In this document: positions 17,224 through 28,814 of the stretch, one piece after another
Layout of the letters: the number at the start of each line of letters is the position of its first letter
Numbering within the stretch: the first letter of the stretch is position 1
Assembly (NCBI GenBank): GCA_016871195.1
Contig: VFZN01000009.1
Location: 65,451-106,462 of the forward strand
Direction: 5' to 3'
Length of the DNA: 41,012 nt
DNA from: Acidobacteriota bacterium
GTDB lineage: Bacteria; Acidobacteriota; Vicinamibacteria; Vicinamibacterales; UBA2999
The notes under the pieces: model-generated
Told to the model about the DNA's origin: nothing
The model's input: the letters and a program-made list of their open reading frames with translations, nothing else
Database searches by the model: none
Translations under genes and position numbers: made by a program

Positions 17224-17247
17224 CGTCCCGGGCCGAGGCCCGGGACG
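17224..17247. terminator. Bidirectional terminator between pirin and OsmC genes
   Basis: CGTCCCGGGCC (17224-17234) and GGCCCGGGACG (17237-17247) are exact 11-bp inverted repeats separated by 2 nt, followed by TGTTGTTA. It sits in the 40-bp gap between two convergent genes. Confidence 0.75.
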
Positions 17248-17252
17248 TGTTG

Positions 17253-17678
17253 TTAGCGCTTGAGGGTGGCCTTCAGCGTGCGTGACGTGGCCGCCAGGGC
17301 GCGCGAGATGATGCAGCCGTCAAACATCTTCTGCGCCAGTGCCTGGAATGTGGCATTGTCAGCGCCCGGGACGTCAGCCTCGCACACGAGGTCGATGCGC
17401 GAAATCAGAAATCCCTTGTCGTCCTGCCCGTTGTGCACGGTCGCGGTCGTGTGCACGCTGGTGGCGACGAAACCGGCGCCGGCCAGCGCATTGGCAAGGG
17501 CCATCGAAAAGCAGGCCGCCTGGGCCGCGCCGATCATTTCTTCCGGATTCGCCCCTGGCTGGTCTTCGAACCTGGTCGCAAACGTGAATGCACCTGCGTA
17601 GGCGCCGCTGCCGAAGGCCGCGTGTCCGACCCCCGACTTGAGATCACCCTTCCACTCTGCCGTTGCTGTACGAGCCAT
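17253..17678 (-). CDS. osmC: OsmC family peroxiredoxin
   Basis: The protein has 141 residues, with the two redox cysteines of OsmC: Cys56 (AAQAACFSMA) and Cys122 (FDGCIISRAL). A conserved Arg (ATRFEDQPGANPEEMIG region) and Glu are also present. OsmC enzymes reduce organic hydroperoxides using dithiol reductants. An AGGAGG Shine-Dalgarno precedes the ATG. It lies 61 nt downstream of the FtsB-like gene on the same strand and may share its transcript or use its own promoter (TACGAT is visible upstream). Confidence 0.93.
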   Translation of the reverse strand: MARTATAEWKGDLKSGVGHAAFGSGAYAGAFTFATRFEDQPGANPEEMIGAAQAACFSMALANALAGAGFVATSVHTTATVHNGQDDKGFLISRIDLVCEADVPGADNATFQALAQKMFDGCIISRALAATSRTLKATLKR

Positions 17679-17739
17679 CTGACCTCCTGAACTGATGTGA
17701 CGAGAAACGTCCCATCGTAGCAGGGGGGCGGCGGTAGGC

Positions 17740-18093
17740 CTATCGGCTCGTGGGCGGGTTCTTGATGATGAACAGGATCTCGCCGGGCTTGACCAACCCG
17801 AGATCCTGCCGTGCCACAGTCTCGATGGTCGAGCCCTGCTCGCGGAGACGGGTCACGTGTGCACGCAGGCGGGCGTTGTCGGCGCGGGCTTTGTCGAGGG
17901 CACGTCGGAGCGCCGCATCCATCCGGCGCGCTTCCCTGAGGGCAAGCAGGCCTTCTTCGCCCACCACCGCATCGATGGTCACCAGGGCGGCGAACGCGAA
18001 CGCGGCCGCGCGGATCGCGCGCCGCGCACGGTCACCCGACACGCGGGTGGGCACGGGCAGTGGCAGGGGAGACTCGGTGCTGCGCGCCGTCAC
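17740..18093 (-). CDS. FtsB/DivIC-like septum formation initiator
   Basis: The protein has 117 residues. A basic N-terminus precedes one transmembrane helix (about 25-45), then a coiled coil (about 50-88, with RRALDKARADNARLRAHVTRL heptads) and the C-terminal signature QDLGLVKPGEILFII typical of FtsB/DivIC. FtsB links FtsL and FtsQ in the divisome and activates septal peptidoglycan synthesis. Usually ftsB lies beside eno; here it is coupled by a 4-bp overlap (ATGA, 18090-18093) to a ribbon-helix-helix gene, which is unusual. Confidence 0.82.
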   Translation of the reverse strand: MTARSTESPLPLPVPTRVSGDRARRAIRAAAFAFAALVTIDAVVGEEGLLALREARRMDAALRRALDKARADNARLRAHVTRLREQGSTIETVARQDLGLVKPGEILFIIKNPPTSR

Positions 18094-18317
18094 CGGCCCT
18101 CCCGCGGGGCAGTCGCCGTCGCGGGAGCGGACGACTCGTCAAGATACTGCTCGAGGGCGCGCACCAGCACGCTTCTGAGGTCGCTGCGTTCGTCCATTGC
18201 GCGGATTTTTGCAGCGCGCCAGAGATCACCGGGAAGTTCGACGGTGGTCTTGACCGTTTCGCTGTGGGTCCGCTTTGCCGCCACGACGGCTACGAGTCTA
18301 GATGTCGATGCACGCAT
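18090..18317 (-). CDS. Small ribbon-helix-helix-like protein
   Basis: The protein has 75 residues. Residues about 22-60 (KTTVELPGDLWRAAKIRAM followed by a second helix ending RALEQYL) look like the beta-helix-helix fold of CopG/Arc or VapB antitoxin DNA-binding proteins. The C-terminal tail is Ala/Thr/Ser-rich. No toxin gene is adjacent; the coupled downstream partner is the FtsB-like gene. It may autoregulate, because operator-like repeats sit on its promoter. The N-terminal start is uncertain: an internal GTG at Val22 would give about 54 residues. Confidence 0.65.
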   Translation of the reverse strand: MRASTSRLVAVVAAKRTHSETVKTTVELPGDLWRAAKIRAMDERSDLRSVLVRALEQYLDESSAPATATAPREGR

Positions 18318-18351
18318 ACGGCAAGGAATAAAGACAGTAGTAAGGCAAAAA

Positions 18352-18399
18352 GGTTATACACGTAAACAGCACACCGTGTAAACAGTTTAATTTATAACC
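18352..18399. promoter_or_regulatory. Promoter and operator-like repeats in an AT-rich island
   Basis: On the reverse strand, TTTACA (18382-18377) and TATAAC (18358-18353) are 18 bp apart, pointing at the ribbon-helix-helix gene. The direct repeat GTAAACAG occurs at 18362-18369 and 18378-18385, 16 bp apart, overlapping the -35. GGTTATA (18352-18358) and TATAACC (18393-18399) form an inverted pair. This is the most AT-rich segment of the window and fits a multi-site operator. Confidence 0.5.
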
Positions 18400-18467
18400 G
18401 TATTTGCGGCTTTACGGTTCGACGGTTTGACGGGTACGGATTCCGGGGCCTCAGGCACAATGCCTCC

Positions 18468-18794
18468 ATGCTGCCTTCCGATATGCCCCTGCTGGTGTGG
18501 TCGACGTGGCCCGATGGGCCGCCGCCTGACGAGGTGGTGGAGGGGTTGCTGGCTGAGGGGCTCGTGGCGTGCGTATCTGTTGGACCGCTCGCCACGTCGC
18601 ACTATCGCTGGAAGGGAATGGTCGAGCGTGCGCGCGAGTGCGGAGTGCTCATGAAAACCGTGAGCACCCGATTGGCGGCGCTCGAGGCGCGCTGGCTGGC
18701 CCTGCACCCTTACGATGTCCCCGAGTTCCTGGTGAGCCCGGTGTCAGGGGGCAGCGCGGCCTATCTCGACTGGCTGCGCGCTGAGACGACGTAG
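18468..18794 (+). CDS. cutA: Divalent-cation tolerance protein CutA
   Basis: The protein has 108 residues, the normal CutA1 length. It matches the family from the N-terminal beta strand to the conserved HPYDVPEFL segment (about residues 80-88) and the C-terminal YLDWL helix. The usual SxYxWxGxxExxxE segment is present as HYRWKGMVERARE. CutA1 forms trimers resembling PII proteins and was linked to copper tolerance, but its molecular role is unsettled. It faces the PLP enzyme gene, with an 11-bp gap. Confidence 0.93.
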   Translation: MLPSDMPLLVWSTWPDGPPPDEVVEGLLAEGLVACVSVGPLATSHYRWKGMVERARECGVLMKTVSTRLAALEARWLALHPYDVPEFLVSPVSGGSAAYLDWLRAETT

Positions 18795-18805
18795 GAGGTG
18801 CGACG

Positions 18806-19957
18806 TCAGGCCAGCGCCTGCGCCAAATCATCCCGAAGGTCGGCGACGTCCTCGATGCCCACCGACACCCGGACCAGGCCGTCGGTGATGCCCAGCGCCT
18901 GACGCCGCTCGACGGGCACCGAGGCGTGTGTCATCACGGCCGGGTGGGAAATGAGTGTCTCGACGCCCCCGAGGCTTTCGGCCAGGGCCATCAGCCGCAC
19001 GCGGCCCAGGAAGTCACGCGCGGCATCCATCGTTCCCAGGTCGAACGAGATCAGGCCGCCGTATCCGCGCATCTGCCGCGTGGCCAGGGCATGATGCGGG
19101 TGCGAGGGCAGGCCGGGATAGATCGTGCGCACCACCTTCGGATGCGCCTCGAGGTAGTGGGCTATCTCCATGGTGTTGGCGTTGGTGCGCTCCAGACGCA
19201 CGTCGAGGGTCTTGGTGCCCCGCATGATCAGGAAGGCATCCATCGGCCCGAGAATCGCACCCGCGGCGTTCTGCACAAACCGCATCCACTCCACGTCATC
19301 TTCATGCCGCACGACGACGATGCCGCCGACGCTGTCGCTGTGACCATTGAGAAACTTGGTGGTGCTGTGCAGGACAATGTCGGCGCCTAGCTCGAGCGGC
19401 CGCTGGATGTAGGGGCTGGCAAACGTGTTGTCCACCACCACGCGGACCCCGTGCCTGTGGGCGATCTCGCACGCGGCCGCGATGTCGGTGATCTGCAGCA
19501 TCGGATTGGTGGGCGTCTCGAGAAACAGGTAGCGCGTCTTCGGCGTCAGCGCCGGGGCAATCCGATCGAGGTGCGACGTGTCGACGTAGGTGAAGTCGAG
19601 CCCGAACTTCCGGCGCACGCGCTCGAACAGACGGAAGGTCCCGCCGTAGGTGTTGTCGCTGACCACCACGTGGTCGCCCGATTTGAGGCGCGTGAGCACG
19701 GCGTCGATGGCCGCCAGGCCCGAGGCGAAGGCAAACCCGGCCACGCCGCTTTCGATGGCCGCGACGTTGCGCTCGAGAGCCATGCGGGTGGGGTTCTGCG
19801 TGCGTCCATACTCGAAGCCCTTGTGCTGCCCCAGCCCTTCCTGCACGTACGTCGAGGTCTGGTAGATGGGCGTCATGATGGCGCCGGTGGCCGGGTCGGG
19901 TTCCTGACCGGCATGGATGCAGCGTGTGCTGAAGCGGGCGTGCGCGTCGAGTTTCAT
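18806..19957 (-). CDS. Cystathionine gamma-synthase/lyase family PLP enzyme
   Basis: The protein has 383 residues from the ATG at 19957. The longer open frame upstream is antisense to the phosphatase gene and was rejected. It is a typical trans-sulfuration enzyme: FEYGRTQNPTR (48-58), the PLP lysine K201 in HSTTKFLNGHSD, SGLAAID (79-85) and the C-terminal SLGGVETLISHPA and LVRVSVGIED segments. It could be cystathionine gamma-synthase (MetB) or cystathionine gamma/beta-lyase; sequence alone does not decide, and no met or cys neighbour helps. The start region has only a weak GGAG. Confidence 0.93.
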   Translation of the reverse strand: MKLDAHARFSTRCIHAGQEPDPATGAIMTPIYQTSTYVQEGLGQHKGFEYGRTQNPTRMALERNVAAIESGVAGFAFASGLAAIDAVLTRLKSGDHVVVSDNTYGGTFRLFERVRRKFGLDFTYVDTSHLDRIAPALTPKTRYLFLETPTNPMLQITDIAAACEIAHRHGVRVVVDNTFASPYIQRPLELGADIVLHSTTKFLNGHSDSVGGIVVVRHEDDVEWMRFVQNAAGAILGPMDAFLIMRGTKTLDVRLERTNANTMEIAHYLEAHPKVVRTIYPGLPSHPHHALATRQMRGYGGLISFDLGTMDAARDFLGRVRLMALAESLGGVETLISHPAVMTHASVPVERRQALGITDGLVRVSVGIEDVADLRDDLAQALA

Positions 19958-19982
19958 CGGGGGGAAGTGCTCCGGAGACGTC

Positions 19983-19992
19983 ACGATACTCT
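19983..19992. promoter_or_regulatory. Overlapping divergent -10 boxes (PLP enzyme / phosphatase)
   Basis: ACGATACTCT reads TANNNT on both strands: TACTCT (19987-19992) toward the phosphatase and TATCGT (19988-19983) toward the PLP enzyme, sharing the central TA. A further TATGCT at 19995-20000 also points right. Confidence 0.4.
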
Positions 19993-20032
19993 GATATGCT
20001 CCGCAGGCGCAATTGCCGCGCCCGCACGCCGC

Positions 20033-22150
20033 ATGGCTGCTTTTTCCACCGCAGAGTCTGACCGCCACCGCGACCGCACGGCTACGCCGGGCGGCGCGAG
20101 GACGAGACGTGGCTGGCTGCTGAGGCTGGCCGGGGCCGGACTGCTGGCCAAGCTCGCAGAGTGGGGCGCACTCGCGGCGGGTCGTGCCCCGAGCGCGTGG
20201 CAGCAGGCGCTCGGGACACTGGGCAGCGTTGTGTGGATCGTGGCAGCGGTCTGGGCCCTGTGGCTGCTGTTCCGCCGCGCCCGCAGACGGTTCGAGTGGC
20301 GCGTGCGCCACAAGTTGGTGCTCTCCTACATCTTTGCCGGGGTGGTCCCTGTGCTGCTGGCGGGTGCCTTCGCGTTGCTGGTCGCGCAACTGCTCCTGCT
20401 CAGCCTGAGCTCGTTTCTCGTGCGCCAGCACATGATGACGCTGCAGGTGGAGACGCAAACGCTGGCACGCGCGGAAGTGGCGGCGCTGACGCGTGCGCCG
20501 TCGCGCGGCGTCGTGCTTGATTCCACGACCACCACGTCCATCGACACACGCTATCGGTGGGCGTCGATGGTGGTTGTACCAGTGGCGGGCCTGACGTGTC
20601 CGGCCGAACAGGGACGCACGTCGGTGCGGGTGGGCCGGCGACGGGCAGGCGCCTGGGCGCATCTCGAGCCGCCGCGGGCACTGCCAGCGTGGGTGACCTG
20701 CGCAGGGTTTGCGGGTCTGGTGGGCTATCGCGCGCCCCAGTCCGATGGCACTCTGACTACCACCGCGGTGATGCGTGCCGTCGTGCTCGAGCCTGCAGAA
20801 CGGCCGCAGTGGGCCGTGACCGTCGACCTGCCGGTGTCGCAGGAAGTCAGGGCGGCGATGGCCGTGGTGACGGGACTGGCCATCGGCGAGGTTGGCAGCA
20901 ACGATCCGCAGTGGCGTCCCGATCTCATCGGTCGTCGGGTGGCGTCGGTGACGCCCGGTGATGACGGCCGTGACACGGGGCAGGGGCTGTTCAGCGCGTC
21001 ATGGCTAGCGTTTCTCGACGCGGTCGACTGGTCGACTGGCGACACGGTCGCGATGTCCATGAACATCACCACCGGGCTGCTGCCGGTGTATCGGCAGGTG
21101 ACCGATGCGCCGACGGGATTCCGTGGTCTCACCGTCGGAGGGGCGCTCCTGGCGGCCGTGATTCTGGTGGGCGGCAGCCTGCTGATCGTCCAGGCATTCG
21201 CGCTCTACTCGGGCTTTTCGCTGGCCCGGCAGATCACCGATGCCGTTGATGATCTCGCCGACGGCACTGCCCGGTTACGTGCGCGCGATTTCACCCATGT
21301 CATTCCCGTGCGCGCACGCGACCAGCTGGGCGAGTTGTCCACGTCGTTCAACGCGATGACCGGTGAGGTGCGGGCCCTCCTGGGCGAAGTCGCGCAGAAG
21401 GAGCGGCTCGATCAGGAGATGCGTGCGGCGCGCGCCATTCAGCAGCAGCTGCTGCCAGAGGCACCGACCCACCTGGCTGGTCTCGATGTGCTGGCCTACT
21501 GCACCCCGGCGCGCGAAGTGGCCGGCGACTATTACGATTTCCTGCCCATCAGCGACACGACGATCGGGGTAATCATTGCCGACGTGGCCGGCAAGGGCCT
21601 GGCCGCCGGCCTCTACATGGCGCAGCTCAAGGTGATCGTGCAGTCACTGTCGCACCTGCACCAAGCGCCCCGCGAGTTTCTTCGGGCCGTCAATCGCGTG
21701 GTTTCGCGCAACATCGACCCGCGCTCGTTCATCACGATGACCTACGGGGTCATCGACCTCGAGCGCCGCGAGTTGACATTTGCCAGGGCGGGCCATGCGC
21801 CGCTCATGCGGCTGGCATCTCGTGCCGGTGACGTCGAGGTCCTCGCGCCCGACGGCATGGTGGTCGGGCTCACGGTCGACGGGGGAGAGATGTTTGACAG
21901 CGTGCTGGAACAGCGCACCGTGGCGCTCTCGCCCGGAGACCTGCTGGTGTGGTTTACCGACGGCATCACCGAAGCGATGACGACCGGAAATGAATGCTAC
22001 GGCGAGGCACGCCTCGCCGCGCTGCTGCGGACGCACGCGGGCGCCCCGCTTGGCGACCTGCGTGCAGCCCTCGAGCAGGATCTGGATGCCTTTACCGGAC
22101 ACGCCGACCCGCACGACGATATGACCATGATTCTGTTGAGGCTCACGTGA
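20033..22150 (+). CDS. Membrane HAMP-SpoIIE (PP2C-type) serine phosphatase
   Basis: The protein has 705 residues from the ATG at 20033; no Shine-Dalgarno is visible. It has transmembrane segments near 55-78 and 90-125, a probable periplasmic sensor region (about 130-360), a further membrane segment (about 362-390), HAMP (about 395-445), a short coiled coil, and a SpoIIE/PP2C phosphatase domain (about 475-705). Metal-binding motifs VAGDYYDF, IADVAGKG, FARAGHAPLM and HDDMTMI are intact. Such proteins usually dephosphorylate an anti-sigma-factor antagonist in a partner-switching cascade; no STAS or RsbW partner is present in the window. The stop overlaps the RNase III start (GTGA, 22147-22150). 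Confidence 0.9.
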   Translation: MAAFSTAESDRHRDRTATPGGARTRRGWLLRLAGAGLLAKLAEWGALAAGRAPSAWQQALGTLGSVVWIVAAVWALWLLFRRARRRFEWRVRHKLVLSYIFAGVVPVLLAGAFALLVAQLLLLSLSSFLVRQHMMTLQVETQTLARAEVAALTRAPSRGVVLDSTTTTSIDTRYRWASMVVVPVAGLTCPAEQGRTSVRVGRRRAGAWAHLEPPRALPAWVTCAGFAGLVGYRAPQSDGTLTTTAVMRAVVLEPAERPQWAVTVDLPVSQEVRAAMAVVTGLAIGEVGSNDPQWRPDLIGRRVASVTPGDDGRDTGQGLFSASWLAFLDAVDWSTGDTVAMSMNITTGLLPVYRQVTDAPTGFRGLTVGGALLAAVILVGGSLLIVQAFALYSGFSLARQITDAVDDLADGTARLRARDFTHVIPVRARDQLGELSTSFNAMTGEVRALLGEVAQKERLDQEMRAARAIQQQLLPEAPTHLAGLDVLAYCTPAREVAGDYYDFLPISDTTIGVIIADVAGKGLAAGLYMAQLKVIVQSLSHLHQAPREFLRAVNRVVSRNIDPRSFITMTYGVIDLERRELTFARAGHAPLMRLASRAGDVEVLAPDGMVVGLTVDGGEMFDSVLEQRTVALSPGDLLVWFTDGITEAMTTGNECYGEARLAALLRTHAGAPLGDLRAALEQDLDAFTGHADPHDDMTMILLRLT

Positions 22151-23124
22151 CGACGGGCCTGTTGGTGGTGTTCCGGACTCCATCCGAAATGGAAGCCGAA
22201 GTGGTGCAAGGACTGCTGCAGAGCCACGGCATCGACTGCTGGCGCACGGCGGGCCCGCCTCCCGGGGTCTTCCCCTTCACCTCGTCGCCGCTCGGCGAGA
22301 CGTGCCTGTCCGTGCGCAACGCCGATGCCGACGCGGCGTTGCGTCTCCTCGAACCGGCTGAGGCGCACGAGCCGCAGGCCACGCCCACCGCACCCGAGAC
22401 TTTGCCCGTGCACGTGCTGCCCGATCTTGCCGAACTGGAAGCCCGCATTGGCTATCAGTTCCAGCAGCGGACGCGGCTCGAACAGGCCCTCACGCACAAG
22501 TCGCGGGCCCACGAGGATGTCACGGGAGGGCAGCGGCATAACGAATCGCTCGAGTTCCTGGGCGATGCGGTGCTCGGTCTGCTGGTGGCCGAGGCGCTTT
22601 GCGAGCGGTTGCCCGACACCACCGAGGGTCAGAAGTCACAGCTGAAGGCCGCACTCGTGTCCACCACGACGCTGACGGCGATGGCCGAAGCGGTCGCCCT
22701 GGGGCAGCATCTCCGCCTCGGCCGGGGAGAAGAGAAGACAGGGGGGCGCCTGAAGCCTGCGTTGCTGGCGGATGCGTGCGAGGCGCTCATCGCCGCGCTG
22801 TATCTCGACGGGGGACTCGAACCGGCGCGACGGTTCGTGCTGACCGCGCTGGCCCCGGAGTTCGATGCCGCGGCACTGCGGGGGTTCCGCGGCACCGACT
22901 TCAAGTCGCGCCTGCAGGAGGTGCTGCAGCGCAGCGGGCAACCCCTGCCGACCTATGACGTGGTGGCGACCTCCGGCCCTGACCACCGGAAGGTCTTCAC
23001 GGTTGAAGTGCGCGTCGCCGCGCAGGCACTGGCGACGGCGGACGGGCTCACGAAAAAGGACGCCGAGCAGCAGGCGGCGGCGCTGGCGCTTGCCGGTCTC
23101 GTCGACGAGACGGCACGTCCCTAG
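22147..23124 (+). CDS. rnc: Ribonuclease III with N-terminal DUF2007 domain
   Basis: The protein has 325 residues from the GTG at 22147, in a GTGA overlap with the phosphatase stop. Residues about 4-70 (LLVVFRTPSEMEAEVVQGLL, then GIDCW, then LSVRNADADAALRLLE) match DUF2007, a small PII-like putative signalling domain. A Pro/Thr-rich linker (about 72-90) leads to the RNase III domain (about 92-240) with the signature ESLEFLGDAVLGLLV and the second catalytic ADACEALIAALYLDGG motif. A dsRNA-binding domain (about 252-322) ends the protein. RNase III cleaves double-stranded RNA, including rRNA precursors. The standard enzyme is about 220-250 residues, so the N-terminal fusion is extra. In-frame GTG codons at 22408 and 22414 could start a normal-sized form. 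Confidence 0.88.
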   Translation: MTTGLLVVFRTPSEMEAEVVQGLLQSHGIDCWRTAGPPPGVFPFTSSPLGETCLSVRNADADAALRLLEPAEAHEPQATPTAPETLPVHVLPDLAELEARIGYQFQQRTRLEQALTHKSRAHEDVTGGQRHNESLEFLGDAVLGLLVAEALCERLPDTTEGQKSQLKAALVSTTTLTAMAEAVALGQHLRLGRGEEKTGGRLKPALLADACEALIAALYLDGGLEPARRFVLTALAPEFDAAALRGFRGTDFKSRLQEVLQRSGQPLPTYDVVATSGPDHRKVFTVEVRVAAQALATADGLTKKDAEQQAAALALAGLVDETARP

Positions 23125-24245
23125 TCGATTTCGATGATGCCGACGGCGCGGCGGTCGCCGGTCGCACGCAGGCTGGTGGCCTGTGATGCGCCAGGAAGGC
23201 GAGTGGCGGCGAACGCATGCACTTCGCGCGCCACCACGTCGACCGATGGAGGTTCGGGCCGGCAGTAGAGCCGCACCCACAGGCGCAGGAGGGGATCGGC
23301 AAAGCGATACCGTTTCTGGTGAGACACCACCAGATCGACGTCTTCGAGCCACGACAGGTAGTCCTTGGTCGAGCCGGGCGTGCGCTGCATCTGCTGCGCG
23401 ATTTCGGTCAGATTCAGCGGTTCGGCGTCAGCGAGAATTTCAAGAATGGCCTTGAGGGCCCCATAGCCACGGGCCTGTTGCAGCCGCCACTCGTAACGCT
23501 GCGCGCACCACGCCGCCAGGTCGCCGTCGCGGGTGAGCAGCGCCGTCAGCGCGCTGATGGGGTCGCCGCTGCGGGTCCCCATGCGGGACGCAGCGGTGAC
23601 CAGCGCATGCACATACGTCGCACGACCATCGGTGAGCGCCTGCACCGTCTGACCCAGAGACAGTCGCTCGTCGTCCCGCTCGGGCCCCGGGGGCAGCATG
23701 GCGGTCACTTCATCGGCGGAGAGTGCCGGCAGCGTGATGAGTTCGATGCGCGAGGCCACGTCGCGCAGCAAGTGTTGTGTGCGCCGGACGAATCGGCTAG
23801 TCAGCACGAACCGATGAGGCGAGGCCACCAGGGCCGCGAGCAGTTCACGCTGCGCGTGACGCAGGCCGGGAAAGCTTTCGAAGGTCCGGCTGGCCAGCAC
23901 TTCATCCAGAAGGAAGGTGCGCGGGCGGTCATTGGAGACCGTCGCAAAGAAGCGCAGCAGTCGGTCGAAGGCGTCGCGCGCCGAGGTCGGCGGATGCGGT
24001 GTCGTGGGCGACAGAAACGGTGAGGCCTGCATCACCGCGCGGAGGAAGCGTTCGGGGGTGCTGGCCGCTCGCTCGACGTCGATGAACTGACACGTGTCAC
24101 GCCCCAGCCGGTCGGCGACGGCATGCAGTAGCGTGCTGCGGCCCGTGCCGCAGCCGCCCACCACGCAGACCACGCGGGCCGGGGCCTGCTCGAGCGCATC
24201 GAGCACGCGCCGCTCGAGGCCCACGTGTGGCGTCATCATCGTCAT
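23121..24245 (-). CDS. P-loop ATPase with variant Walker A and winged-helix C-terminus
   Basis: The protein has 374 residues. The P-loop reads GGCGTGRST (30-38), with Arg36 where Lys is expected. Walker B is RTFLLDEV (about 108-115). The C-terminal part (about 270-340, with [10 protein letters not shown] and [15 protein letters not shown]) looks like a winged helix, as in archaeal-type or STAND-like AAA ATPases. Function unknown. The start overlaps the hutU stop in ATGA (24242-24245), so it is translated from the hut transcript. The stop overlaps the rnc stop by 4 bp. It could be a regulator riding on the hut operon, but nothing in the sequence proves a role in histidine use. Confidence 0.75.
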   Translation of the reverse strand: MTMMTPHVGLERRVLDALEQAPARVVCVVGGCGTGRSTLLHAVADRLGRDTCQFIDVERAASTPERFLRAVMQASPFLSPTTPHPPTSARDAFDRLLRFFATVSNDRPRTFLLDEVLASRTFESFPGLRHAQRELLAALVASPHRFVLTSRFVRRTQHLLRDVASRIELITLPALSADEVTAMLPPGPERDDERLSLGQTVQALTDGRATYVHALVTAASRMGTRSGDPISALTALLTRDGDLAAWCAQRYEWRLQQARGYGALKAILEILADAEPLNLTEIAQQMQRTPGSTKDYLSWLEDVDLVVSHQKRYRFADPLLRLWVRLYCRPEPPSVDVVAREVHAFAATRLPGASQATSLRATGDRRAVGIIEID

Positions 24246-25906
24246 GAGCGCGGGATCATCGGCAGGTGCACGCCGCGGGCGTGAGCGGTTGCGATCGCTT
24301 CTGGGTAGCCGGCATCGGCATGACGGGCTACACCCATGCCCGGATCGCAGGAGAGCACGCGCTGCAGTTTATCGTCAGCGTCAGCTGAGCCGTCAGCGAC
24401 GATGACCATGCCGGCATGCATCGAGTAGCCGATGCCGACACCACCGCCGTGGTGCACCGAGACCCACGTGGCGCCGGCCGAGGCATTGAGCAGTGCATTC
24501 AGAATGGGCCAGTCGGCGATGGCATCACTGCCGTCACGCATGCCCTCCGTTTCGCGGTTTGGCGAGGCCACCGATCCGGTATCGAGGTGGTCACGCCCGA
24601 TCACGATGGGAGCCGACACCTTGCCGGTCCGGACCAGTTCGTTGATCTTGAGGCCAAAGCGCGCGCGTTCACCGTAGCCTAGCCAGAAAATTCGCGAGGG
24701 CAAACCCTGAAACGCCACTCGTTCACCTGCGAGGCGAATCCAGCGACACAGGGCCTCGTTATCGGCAAACATCTCGAGAGCGGCCTCGTCGGTGACTCGG
24801 ATATCGTTCGGGTCACCCGACAGCGCGGCCCAGCGGAACGGACCCTTCCCTTCGCAGAACAGCGGCCGGATGTATTCCGGCACAAAACCGGGAATGCGGA
24901 ACGCATCGGTCACGCCGGCCTTCACGGCCTGGGCGCGGATGTTGTTGCCGTAATCAAAGACGATGCTGCCGCGGTCTTGAAGCGCGCGCATCGCGGCCAC
25001 ATGTGCGCCCATGGCCGCGATGCTGCGGCGCTCATATTCGGCGGGCTCGAGTTGGCGAAGCGTGGAGGCCTGCTCGAGCGTGAGACCGTTGGGCACGTAG
25101 CCGACGAGCGGGTCGTGGGCCGAGGTCTGGTCGGTAACGACGTCGGGCACGATACCGCGCGCGACCAGCGCCGGAAGCACATCGGCGGCATTGGCCAGCA
25201 AGCCCACCGACCGCGCCGTGCGAGTCGTCCGATATCCCTCCACACGCGCCAGCGCATCGTCGAGCGACGCGCTGGCCTCGTCGAGATACCGGCTCTGCAG
25301 GCGGCGTTCGATGCGGGTGGGGTCGACTTCGATGACCAGTGCCACACCGCCGTTCATGGTGATGGCGAGCGGCTGGGCCCCGCCCATGCCTCCGAGGCCC
25401 GCGGTGACGGTGAGACGACCCGCCAGCGACCCGCGAAAGTGGCGACGGGCCAGTTCGGCGAGGGTTTCATAGGTGCCCTGCAGAATGCCCTGCGTGCCGA
25501 TATAGATCCAGCTGCCCGCCGTCATCTGCCCGTACATCGTGAGCCCACGCGCCTCAAGGTCGCGGAAGGTATCCCAGGTGGCCCACTTCGGGACGAGATT
25601 GGCATTGGCAATGATCACGCGCGGCGCATGCGTCGATGTGCGGAACACGGCCACCGGCTTGCCCGATTGCACGACGAGCGTCTCATCATGCGCGAGCGAC
25701 TGCAGCGATGCCACGATCGCGTCGAAGGCCTCCCATGATCGGGCTGCGCGGCCCGTTCCCCCGTACACCACCAGCGAGTCCGGACGCTCGGCCACCTCTG
25801 GGTCGAGGTTGTTCATCAGCATGCGCAGGGCTGCTTCCTGCGGCCAGCCCTTGCAACTGATTGATGCCCCGCGTGGCGCGCGAATCGTTCGGGTGATGAC
25901 ATCCAT
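24242..25906 (-). CDS. hutU: Urocanate hydratase
   Basis: The protein has 554 residues, the usual HutU length, from the ATG at 25906; an upstream extension was rejected because the family N-terminus begins here. It shows the family signatures [11 protein letters not shown] (48-58), the NAD-binding [14 protein letters not shown] region (168-181), [13 protein letters not shown] and the [13 protein letters not shown] segment near the C-terminus. It converts urocanate to 4-imidazolone-5-propionate with tightly bound NAD+, the second step of histidine degradation. It follows hutH by 64 nt. hutI and hutG are not in the window. Confidence 0.97.
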   Translation of the reverse strand: MDVITRTIRAPRGASISCKGWPQEAALRMLMNNLDPEVAERPDSLVVYGGTGRAARSWEAFDAIVASLQSLAHDETLVVQSGKPVAVFRTSTHAPRVIIANANLVPKWATWDTFRDLEARGLTMYGQMTAGSWIYIGTQGILQGTYETLAELARRHFRGSLAGRLTVTAGLGGMGGAQPLAITMNGGVALVIEVDPTRIERRLQSRYLDEASASLDDALARVEGYRTTRTARSVGLLANAADVLPALVARGIVPDVVTDQTSAHDPLVGYVPNGLTLEQASTLRQLEPAEYERRSIAAMGAHVAAMRALQDRGSIVFDYGNNIRAQAVKAGVTDAFRIPGFVPEYIRPLFCEGKGPFRWAALSGDPNDIRVTDEAALEMFADNEALCRWIRLAGERVAFQGLPSRIFWLGYGERARFGLKINELVRTGKVSAPIVIGRDHLDTGSVASPNRETEGMRDGSDAIADWPILNALLNASAGATWVSVHHGGGVGIGYSMHAGMVIVADGSADADDKLQRVLSCDPGMGVARHADAGYPEAIATAHARGVHLPMIPRS

Positions 25907-25970
25907 GAGGAAAACGCCTACGAAACTATGCAGCGGACCGTGCCTTGTCAAACTGAAAATGATCGCGCGA

Positions 25971-28798
<2,828 letters not shown>

Positions 28799-28814
28799 TC
28801 GGCCGACGGTCGGA

